Made by a program: the position numbers and the translations under genes. A model generated the notes under the pieces. That model had not been told where the DNA came from. It saw nothing but the letters and a program-made list of their open reading frames with translations, and searched no databases. DNA of 51,596 bases from Anaerolinea sp. (GTDB taxonomy: Bacteria > Chloroflexota > Dehalococcoidia > Tepidiformales > Tepidiformaceae): positions 1 to 51,596 of the forward strand of contig PNKC01000015.1 of NCBI GenBank assembly GCA_013822275.1, written 5' to 3'. Shown piece after piece: positions 45,380 through 51,596 of the stretch. How positions within the stretch are numbered: position 1 is the stretch's first letter; each line of letters opens with the position of its first letter.

Positions 45380-46048
45380 TTAGAGGTTTGCGCGGTAGAA
45401 GGCGAGCGTTTTGTTCCAGGCGTCGGCGGCGGCTTCCGCGTTGTAGCTGCCGTCCGTGTGCTCGTCGTTGAAGAAGGCGTGATGCGTGTTCGGGTAGGTG
45501 ATGAACTCGTGTTTCTTTCCGCGCTCGGTGAGCGCCTTGTCGTAGCCAGGGACGTTTGGGTTCACGAACGCGTCGTCGCTGGCCCAGATGCCAAGGACCG
45601 GGGCCGTCAGGCCGTCCCAGTTGTACGTCACGGCCGGGTGACCGCCGTAGAAATCGACGCATGCACCGACAGCGGGGCCGTTGTTGCAGGCCGCGAAGAG
45701 GCTAAGTGCGCCGCCCATGCAGAACCCGACCGTCCCCACGGGCGCACCGGTGAGGTCCTTCAGGTAATTGATCGCGCCCTGAAGGTCTTTCGCGGCCTGT
45801 CCGATGTTGAGCGCCATCAGCATCTTGCCAGCTTCGTCCGGTTCCGCGGTCACCTTGCCGTGGTACATGTCCGGCGCGAGGGCGACGAAGCCTTCGGCGG
45901 CGAAGCGGTCGGCGATGCCCTTGATGTTGCCGTTGAGTCCCCACCACTCCTGGATGACGATGACACCCTTGCCGCTGCCGCTGGCGGGTTTGGCCAGGTA
46001 ACCGGAGGCGGTACCGCCGTTGGATGCAAACGAAACTACTTCACCCAT
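45380..46048 (-). CDS. Dienelactone hydrolase family protein
   Basis: The 222-residue product has the alpha/beta-hydrolase triad of dienelactone hydrolases: the Cys nucleophile in TVGFCMGGAL, Asp in GIWASDDAFVNP and His in NTHHAFFND. VIVIQEWWGLNGNIKGIADR carries the family's early E-x-W-G loop. It hydrolyses dienelactones or related small esters in aromatic ring-cleavage routes, though broader activity is common. GGGGAG precedes the ATG at 6 bases. It lies upstream of the SDR gene, separated by the inverted repeat. Confidence 0.94.
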   Translation of the reverse strand: MGEVVSFASNGGTASGYLAKPASGSGKGVIVIQEWWGLNGNIKGIADRFAAEGFVALAPDMYHGKVTAEPDEAGKMLMALNIGQAAKDLQGAINYLKDLTGAPVGTVGFCMGGALSLFAACNNGPAVGACVDFYGGHPAVTYNWDGLTAPVLGIWASDDAFVNPNVPGYDKALTERGKKHEFITYPNTHHAFFNDEHTDGSYNAEAAADAWNKTLAFYRANL

Positions 46049-46153
46049 TGTTCAACTCCCCATGCCGGCGCCAGGCGCCGAGTTGCTGTGGGGCAGTAGC
46101 CTACCCGGTGGCGGGTGCGAGTCAAGCAGCAGAACTCAACCGTTGAGGGCTGG

Positions 46154-46936
46154 TCAGTCCGCCGCGTTGAGCAGGGCGCGCAGCGGCTCGAAGAGCGCCT
46201 GGTTCGTGGCGATGACCGCAGGTGGTGCAAGGCGCTCCGCCCAGCCGGTCACGCCCCCCGCCTCGCCGACGATGAGCAAACCGGCCGCCATGTCCCAAAC
46301 GTTCAGTCCCTGTTCGAAATAAGCGTCGAGATGGCCGGCCGCCACCCAGCAGAGATCGAGCGCCGCGGAACCGCTCCGGCGGATATCGCGCACACGCGGC
46401 AGCACTCGCGCGACGAGCGCCGCTTGCGCCGCCCGTCGCGCCGGGTCGTAGCCAAAGCCAGTGCCGGTGAGGGCGTGGCCGAGCCGTGACTCGTGCGTCA
46501 CGTGAATCCGATGCCCATCGCGGAAGGCGCCCTTGCCCCGGGCCGCCGAGTAGAGCAACGCGTGGGCAGCGTCGTACACCGCCCCGGCGACCACCTCGCC
46601 CTCCGCTTCCGCAGCGATGGACACTGAGTACGCGGGGTAGCCGTAGATGTAACTGGTCGTGCCGTCCAGGGGGTCGATTATCCAGCGGACGCCGCTCTGG
46701 CTGGGCCGATCCGTGCCCTCTTCGCCGAGGACACCGTCGTCCGGCCGGGCAGCGAGCAGGCGGTTGACGATCATCCGCTCGGCGGCGTGATCGACTTCGG
46801 TGACCATGTCCGTGGACGTGGACTTGCTGTCGACGAGCTCACGCACGACCGCGGCGCGTCCGCGGATGAAGCTGCCGGCCTCCGCCGCGGCTTCGCAGGC
46901 CAGCGGAAGGAGGTCCGAGGACAACGCGTTCGCCAT
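46154..46936 (-). CDS. Inositol monophosphatase family protein
   Basis: The 260-residue product has the metal-site motifs: LGEEGTDRPS (E-E), RWIIDPLDGTTSYIYGYP (motif A, D-P-L-D-G-T) and NVWDMAAGLLIVGEAGG (motif B, W-D-x-A-A). It releases phosphate from myo-inositol monophosphate or related sugars (SuhB/HisN-like) with Mg2+. The start at 46936 is fixed by TAGAGT 6 bases upstream. It is divergent from the cyclase-STAND gene, with about 200 bases between them. Confidence 0.93.
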   Translation of the reverse strand: MANALSSDLLPLACEAAAEAGSFIRGRAAVVRELVDSKSTSTDMVTEVDHAAERMIVNRLLAARPDDGVLGEEGTDRPSQSGVRWIIDPLDGTTSYIYGYPAYSVSIAAEAEGEVVAGAVYDAAHALLYSAARGKGAFRDGHRIHVTHESRLGHALTGTGFGYDPARRAAQAALVARVLPRVRDIRRSGSAALDLCWVAAGHLDAYFEQGLNVWDMAAGLLIVGEAGGVTGWAERLAPPAVIATNQALFEPLRALLNAAD

Positions 46937-46942
46937 TTCGCG

Positions 46943-46948
46943 ACTCTA
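46943..46948 (-). promoter_or_regulatory. -10 element of a leaderless promoter (inositol monophosphatase gene)
   Basis: TAGAGT (minus strand) is 6 bases before ATG at 46936. Confidence 0.5.
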
Positions 46949-47142
46949 CCAAGCCGCGGGAAGACACGCCCGCCAGGTGGGAGACGCTGGCCGACCGGGC
47001 GCGGAAGCGCCTGGGATTTGCGGCCCCTCCAATCCGCACCGGCGGGGCTTGCGCGGCTGTTGATAATACAGGGACACGAATCGCATTCGACCTTGCCGCG
47101 CCCGGTCGCCAATCGAGGTCATGATTCCGCGGAGCTCATCCG

Positions 47143-49782
47143 GTGAGTGAAAGCCAGCAACACCAGCCATCCGGGATTGTCACTTTCGTGTTCTCCGACA
47201 TCGAGGGCTCGACCCGCCTGCTGAAGCGGCTTGGCGACGGCTACCCGGATGTCCTGGAGCGCCAAAGGGCGCTGCTCCGTGCGGCGTGGCGGGCGTGCGG
47301 CGGCTACGAGGTCGACACGGAAGGTGACTCCTTCTTCGTGGCCTTTCCCAGCGCGAGCGATGCAGTCCGCGCCTGCGCGGAGGGCCAGCGCCTGCTCGGG
47401 GCGGAACCATGGCCCACGGGCGGCGTTGTGCGCGTGCGCATGGGCGTCCACAGCGGCGCCGCGACAATCCGCAACGGCGACTACGTTGCCCTCGCCATCC
47501 ACCAGGCGAAGCGCGTCCAGGACGCAGCCCACGGGGGACAGGTGCTGATCTCCGAGGACGCGGCAGCCGGGTGCGAGGCCGTTCCCGGGCTCAGTTTCCT
47601 CCCCGCGGGCCGCTTCCACCTGCGGGACTTCGATCAACCCGTCCGGCTTCTTCAGTTGGCGGGGCCCGGCCTCGAAACTGCCTTCCCCGCTGTCCGCGCG
47701 CTCCCGGCGGAGGGCCACAACCTCGTGCGCCCCCAGAACCCATTCGTCGACCGCGAGACCGAGTTCGCGACCCTGCGGACGGCGGTCCGGCCAGGGCGGC
47801 TTGTGACCGTCGTTGGACCGGGCGGCGTGGGCAAGACCCGGTTGGCAACCGAGGCCGGCATCGAGCTCGCGGGGGACTGGGCCGACGGCGTGTGGTCGGT
47901 CGATCTCGCGAAGGTGGACAACGCAAACCTCGTACCAGACGCGATCGCGGCTGCCGTGGGCGCGGGCAGCGGCGAGCCCAGCCGCTGGGAGGACCTGCTC
48001 AGCTACATGGCGTCCCGGAACGCCCTCCTGATCCTGGACAGCGTCGAGGCCCACGTCGACCTGTGCGCCCAGCTCCTCCCGCGGCTCCTCCAGCGATGCG
48101 CCAGCGTCGGCGCGCTGGCAACGAGCCGCGAGCCGCTGCATGTTGCCGGTGAAGACATCGTTGCCGTCGGCCCCCTGGCCGTCCCTTCGGAAGCGGCCAC
48201 CCCGGACGACGCGCAACGGTGCGCATCGGTGCAGCTCTTCGTCGATCGCGCGGCTGCGGCGCGTCCCGGATTCGAACTGGGCCCCGGCACGCTTGAGGCG
48301 ATCGCCGGCAGTTGCCGGCGTCTCGACGGCCTTCCGCTGGCGATCGAGATCGCAGCCGCCCGGACCGCGGTATTGAACCCGTCAGCCATCCTTTCCGGGC
48401 TCGACGACATGCACCACCTCCTGCGCAGCTCGGACCGGTCCCTTCCCGAGCGCCAGCGGACGATGCAGGCGCTGCTCGATTGGAGTTACCGTCTGCTCAC
48501 GGCAGACGAGCAGGCTGCCCTTCGGCGCCTCTCCGTTTTCGGCGGAGGCTTCTCCATCGCTACCGCCTCGGCGGCTGTCGGCGACGGACAGCTCCCCGCC
48601 GACGATGTGCCCGAACTGGTGTGGTCGCTTGTGGACCATTCGCTACTCGTCGCGGACCTCACCGCGAACGCCACGCGCTACCGCTTCCTGGAACCTGTGC
48701 GCCAGTACAGCCGGCGCCTGCTCAACGATGCGTTCGAGACCGGGGCGGTGGCTCATCGGCTTGGCGGGTGGTACCTCGGACACCTCGGCCCGTGGCGCGC
48801 CACGGACCGTGCCTGGATGGGCGACGTGCATCTCGAGCTGGACAACCTGCGCTCGCTCATCCCACTCCTCGCGCCGGACGAGGCTGAACACGCTCAGCAG
48901 CTTGCCTGTCTGCTTGGCCGGTATTTCGACGCGACAAACTCGTACCGGGCGGGGATCGACGAGCTCAGCCGGTTCGCCGCGGAACTCCTGGCCGAAACAC
49001 CAGGCCGGGTGGCCCTCCTCACCCAACTCGCCCAGCTCCACCTCCGCATCGGCGAGGTGGATACGGCGAGGACAATGCTCGCCGAGGCTAACGAATTGAG
49101 CGTCCGCGTTGGCCGCGCCCCGTGGGATGACGAGGGCCTGGCGAGGGCCATGGGAGAAGCAGCGATGCGCGCTGGCGATTGGCCGGCCGCCGCGTTAATC
49201 GCCGAGCAGGCGCTCGCGGCGGAGCTTTCGCCGCGCGCCCGCGCCCGGATGTGGAACCTCCTCGGCCTTTCCAGGGCCGCCGAAGGCGACCTCCCGGGAG
49301 CACTCGCCGCATTCGAACAGGAGCTTGCCGGATACCGGGCTGCCGGTGACGAAGTGTTCCTCGCGGGAGCAGAGGGGAACGTCGCCGAGGCTGGCCTCCG
49401 GCTCGGCGACACCGGCACCGCGGCCCGTCACCAGCACTCCTGCCTCGAGCTGGCGATAGCCCTTGGCCAGACCACGCTGGTCGCCTATTCGCTCATCGTC
49501 GCAGCGCAGCTGGCCGCCGCGAGGGATGACGTGGAAACCGCGGTCCGTCTCCACGCGAAGGCGACCGCGATGTTAGATGAGACCGGGCAGCGCCTTTACG
49601 ACGTGGATGTGCGTGCCGGTGAACAGCTTCTCCGCGACTGTCGACGCCACCTGGACGACCGGGAGTTCCAGGATGCTGTGGACGCCGGAATCGCGCTTGA
49701 CGAACCCGCGAGCATCCGCCTCGCCGAGAAGGTGTTTTCGACGGCGGGCCGCTTGCCCGTCGAACGAGGCGCGATTGTATGA
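47143..49782 (+). CDS. Class III cyclase fused to a STAND (NB-ARC-like) ATPase and TPR region
   Basis: The 879-residue product has a class III nucleotide cyclase domain at 10-170: FSDIEGST with metal Asp19, and DTEGDSFFVAF with Asp62. The transition-state Asn is a His (IHQAKRV, His120) while Arg124 stays, so activity needs testing. Next is an NB-ARC-type ATPase: GPGGVGKT at 225-232, Walker B ALLILDSVEAH, ATSREPL and GLPLAIEIAAART. The last 350 residues are TPR-like helices (WNLLGLSRAAEGDLPGALAA) ending in a conserved-looking Asp/Glu-rich tail. It could couple ATP-driven oligomerisation to cAMP synthesis. A subtilase gene follows on the same strand. Confidence 0.87.
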   Translation: MSESQQHQPSGIVTFVFSDIEGSTRLLKRLGDGYPDVLERQRALLRAAWRACGGYEVDTEGDSFFVAFPSASDAVRACAEGQRLLGAEPWPTGGVVRVRMGVHSGAATIRNGDYVALAIHQAKRVQDAAHGGQVLISEDAAAGCEAVPGLSFLPAGRFHLRDFDQPVRLLQLAGPGLETAFPAVRALPAEGHNLVRPQNPFVDRETEFATLRTAVRPGRLVTVVGPGGVGKTRLATEAGIELAGDWADGVWSVDLAKVDNANLVPDAIAAAVGAGSGEPSRWEDLLSYMASRNALLILDSVEAHVDLCAQLLPRLLQRCASVGALATSREPLHVAGEDIVAVGPLAVPSEAATPDDAQRCASVQLFVDRAAAARPGFELGPGTLEAIAGSCRRLDGLPLAIEIAAARTAVLNPSAILSGLDDMHHLLRSSDRSLPERQRTMQALLDWSYRLLTADEQAALRRLSVFGGGFSIATASAAVGDGQLPADDVPELVWSLVDHSLLVADLTANATRYRFLEPVRQYSRRLLNDAFETGAVAHRLGGWYLGHLGPWRATDRAWMGDVHLELDNLRSLIPLLAPDEAEHAQQLACLLGRYFDATNSYRAGIDELSRFAAELLAETPGRVALLTQLAQLHLRIGEVDTARTMLAEANELSVRVGRAPWDDEGLARAMGEAAMRAGDWPAAALIAEQALAAELSPRARARMWNLLGLSRAAEGDLPGALAAFEQELAGYRAAGDEVFLAGAEGNVAEAGLRLGDTGTAARHQHSCLELAIALGQTTLVAYSLIVAAQLAAARDDVETAVRLHAKATAMLDETGQRLYDVDVRAGEQLLRDCRRHLDDREFQDAVDAGIALDEPASIRLAEKVFSTAGRLPVERGAIV

Positions 49783-49807
49783 CAAATCGTTAGGAATTTG
49801 GTATAGC
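49779..49807 (+). promoter_or_regulatory. Promoter of the subtilase gene
   Basis: ATGACA (49779-49784) and TATAGC (49802-49807) with 17 bases between them, in an unusually AT-rich 50-base stretch. The -35 overlaps the end of the cyclase-STAND gene. The leader of about 25 bases contains GGAG. Confidence 0.5.
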
Positions 49808-49839
49808 GTAGTGCACATTTCGAAACGTAGGAGATGGTC

Positions 49840-51387
49840 ATGGCCCTACACATCGCCCAGCTAGAGTGGTACCCGGATCTCGCCTTTAGCAACGCTCACG
49901 GCGTGACATTTGCCTACAAGCGGAATCAAGTCATCGTCACGGCCGAAGCTGTGGCCAACCTCGACCGGTTCCTCGAGGACGATCAGTGGGATATTGCGGA
50001 TCGTACGCGCGGCCGCGACCGCGACCGCGCGGAACACGCGCAGGCGGAACTTGATCGCGGGGAAGGTGACCACGCGCCAGACTACCTGATCGGGCTTCGC
50101 GGTGTTGAGGTGCTCCCACTGGTTACGGCGCTGAGGGCGACTGGCCTCAGCGCGGAACCGAACTATGCGATGTTCGCCCAGGGATACCCGCGAAAGCCGC
50201 ACGTGGGCGCAGCAGCGGTAGCGAAAGGAGCAACCCCTGGCGCCTTTCAGCCGGGCCCGTTTTACGGGAGCCCGTTTTACGGGAGCCCCTTCTATGGGAG
50301 CCCCTTCTACGGGAGCCCCTTCTACGGGAGCCCTTCCTACGACAATCCCTCTCAAGCCAGCTTGGGATGCGTACCGATGTGCGTGGCACCGGTGCCAGTG
50401 GCGTGGGTGTGTTTCCCGCCGCCCCCGCCACCGTGTCCGACCCATCCGTGCCTCTGCCTGAAGTGCCTCCCGACCAAGCCCGACGCGCGCGCGAAGTTAG
50501 GGGAATCTGGCTGCGGTCGCGATCGGACGCCTCTCGGAAGCGGGGCTGAGTCCGTCCCCGACCCCATGCTGCCACGGTTCAAGGGCACCCGCGGCGGGGC
50601 AACGATCATCGTGCTGGACACGGGCCTGGCGGTGAAGCGCCATCTGCCGTCCTACCTTGGCGACCTCGACGCCGGCACCCCCAAGGGCGACCGTGACCTC
50701 CCCAGCGAAGATGGCGATCAGTATCTTGACCCCTTCGCCGGCCATGGGACGTTCGTCGCGGGCGTGGTCGAACAGCGCGCGCCCGGAAGGAACCTCAGGG
50801 TTGGCCGGGTCCTGAATACCGTTGGAGTGACCTATGAATGGTCGTTGATCCAGAAGCTCGACAGCTTGCTTGCTGGCAACCTCGACAAGGACACGATCAT
50901 CAACCTGTCGTTCAGTGGCTTCGCCCCGACGGAGATGGAGTTCCTCCAGGAGACGATGAAAGAGGTGCAAGCGCAGCAGGTCGTGGTGGTTGCGGCGGCG
51001 GGCAACGAGGGAGTCGACGCGCCCGCCTACCCTGCAGCGCTCCCCGGTGTAGTGGGTGTCGGAGCACTCGAAACAGGTGACACGCCCGCGGAGTTCACCA
51101 ACCACGGCGACTGGGTGCGTGCATGTGCTCCGGGAGTGGACATCGTTAGCTGCTTCTTCAACAACTTCAATGGACCGTCGCCTCCCGCGAACGGGGTGGA
51201 CCCGGATAAGTTAACCGGATGGGCGCGGTGGAGTGGGACGTCCTTCGCCGCGCCAGCAGTTGCGGCCGCTCTCGCGAACGAGATGGCCGCCTCCGGGTGC
51301 AGCGCAGCCGAAGCGGTAGTCAAGCGAGTGGACGCTTCAGGGCTCCCCACGGTGCCGGGACTCGGCACGCGGGTCAAGCTGGACTGA
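49840..51387 (+). CDS. S8 family subtilisin-like serine protease with PFYGS repeats and a Cys/Pro-rich segment
   Basis: The 515-residue product has a C-terminal peptidase S8 domain with Asp260 (IIVLDTG), His302 (GHGTFVAGV), oxyanion Asn389 (AAAGNEG) and Ser466 (SGTSFAAP). The N-terminal 130 residues are acidic and charged (RGRDRDRAEHAQAELDRG) and have no signal peptide, so it may act in the cytoplasm. A tandem PFYGS repeat (140-165) and a region with seven Cys in 33 residues (177-209, MCVAPVPVAWVCFPPP) come next. ATG at 49840 is chosen over 49834, as GGAG lies 6 bases before it. It lies 57 bases after the cyclase-STAND gene and may be its effector. Confidence 0.9.
   Translation: MALHIAQLEWYPDLAFSNAHGVTFAYKRNQVIVTAEAVANLDRFLEDDQWDIADRTRGRDRDRAEHAQAELDRGEGDHAPDYLIGLRGVEVLPLVTALRATGLSAEPNYAMFAQGYPRKPHVGAAAVAKGATPGAFQPGPFYGSPFYGSPFYGSPFYGSPFYGSPSYDNPSQASLGCVPMCVAPVPVAWVCFPPPPPPCPTHPCLCLKCLPTKPDARAKLGESGCGRDRTPLGSGAESVPDPMLPRFKGTRGGATIIVLDTGLAVKRHLPSYLGDLDAGTPKGDRDLPSEDGDQYLDPFAGHGTFVAGVVEQRAPGRNLRVGRVLNTVGVTYEWSLIQKLDSLLAGNLDKDTIINLSFSGFAPTEMEFLQETMKEVQAQQVVVVAAAGNEGVDAPAYPAALPGVVGVGALETGDTPAEFTNHGDWVRACAPGVDIVSCFFNNFNGPSPPANGVDPDKLTGWARWSGTSFAAPAVAAALANEMAASGCSAAEAVVKRVDASGLPTVPGLGTRVKLD
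50257..50334 (+). repeat. In-frame 15-base minisatellite coding PFYGS
   Basis: Five tandem units of 15 bases (CCGTTTTACGGGAGC or CCCTTCTACGGGAGC type) encode Pro-Phe-Tyr-Gly-Ser. The first two units are identical, and three others differ from them at the same synonymous positions, suggesting two rounds of duplication. A sixth, diverged unit (PSYDN) follows. Confidence 0.85.
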
Positions 51388-51414
51388 TTCCCACGGCGTG
51401 AGGTGGGTGCCCGC

Positions 51415-51596
51415 TTACCCCCGCGCGCCCTTGCTTGCGCCCGTGATCTCCGCCATCAGTTCGACCGCCTGGTCGTCGCCGTTGATGGTGAGGCCGGTGG
51501 CGATGCTGTCCTCCCAGGCGCGGTAGCGTTCGCGGATGCGGGCTGGCGAGCCGACCAGTGAACCGTCGTCGCAGAACTCATCTGGCACAGCTTCGA
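51415..51596 (-). CDS. LLM class (F420-dependent type) oxidoreductase, C-terminal part
   Basis: The minus-strand frame is open to the window edge, so only the last 59 residues are visible: [39 protein letters not shown], then [15 protein letters not shown]. It aligns with the end of the oxidoreductase at 29911 (for example [13 protein letters not shown] against [13 protein letters not shown]) and shares the MAEITGA tail, so the two are paralogues. It converges on the subtilase gene. The N-terminal barrel and its F420 or flavin site lie outside the window. Confidence 0.85.
   Translation of the reverse strand, partial: EAVPDEFCDDGSLVGSPARIRERYRAWEDSIATGLTINGDDQAVELMAEITGASKGARG

Overview
The window looks like one contiguous stretch of a high-GC bacterial chromosome, most likely Chloroflexota and perhaps a Dehalococcoidia/Tepidiformales-like lineage. 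The lineage is inferred from gene content: two F420-type luciferase-like oxidoreductases, DUF3048, DUF3052 and DUF1786 proteins, a class III cyclase fused to a STAND ATPase and TPR region, Ser/Thr-Pro-rich secreted proteins, and LexA boxes of the GAAC-N4-GTTC type. No rRNA, tRNA, CRISPR array or complete insertion sequence was recognised.

Layout. 1-3.5 kb: end of leuD with a coupled Cys-tailed microprotein, a SRPBCC protein, a helical-repeat protein, a hotdog thioesterase with aat, and an orphan HicB. 3.6-5.4 kb: a less GC-rich restriction-modification pair (beta-class methylase plus PD-(D/E)XK-like nuclease) behind a perfect SOS-type box. 5.7-15.2 kb: PEBP protein, DUF1786, DinB-like, diguanylate cyclase, EamA, ABC1 kinase, NMNAT-like, CaiB CoA-transferase and DUF3048. 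15.2-18.6 kb: an E1alpha-E1beta-E2 2-oxoacid dehydrogenase operon. 18.7-28.2 kb: an ImuB-like protein with a LexA box, FKBP lipoprotein, aminotransferase, methyltransferase, VOC, DUF362, crotonase, secreted protein, DUF3052 and a lone cyclic-nucleotide-binding protein with CRP-like operators. 28.3-35 kb: membrane LuxR-type regulator, F420 oxidoreductase, PQQ sugar dehydrogenase, amino-acid ABC binding protein and permease, and a TetR unit with a palindromic operator. 35.2-43.3 kb: EEP nuclease, glnA, a GxxExxY cassette bounded by inverted repeats, HhH-PHP protein, TadG-like protein, pnp and rpsO. 43.4-47 kb: P-loop kinase cluster, SDR, dienelactone hydrolase, inositol monophosphatase. 47.1-51.6 kb: cyclase-STAND-TPR protein, a subtilase with a PFYGS repeat, and the end of a second F420 oxidoreductase.

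Themes. About 16 genes have a TANNNT-like hexamer exactly 6 or 7 bases before the start codon, which points to widespread leaderless transcription and fixes several starts. Many intergenic gaps hold tandem repeats with 7- or 8-base units of different sequence. Possible cAMP signalling appears three times (cyclase-STAND, cyclic-nucleotide-binding protein, CRP-like palindromes), and two SOS-type boxes head a mutagenesis-type gene and the restriction-modification pair.

The best candidates for something undescribed are the cyclase-STAND/subtilase pair, the SOS-boxed restriction-modification pair with an unfamiliar nuclease, the GxxExxY cassette, and the heptamer repeat population. Assignments rest on reading motifs by eye; no database search was run.
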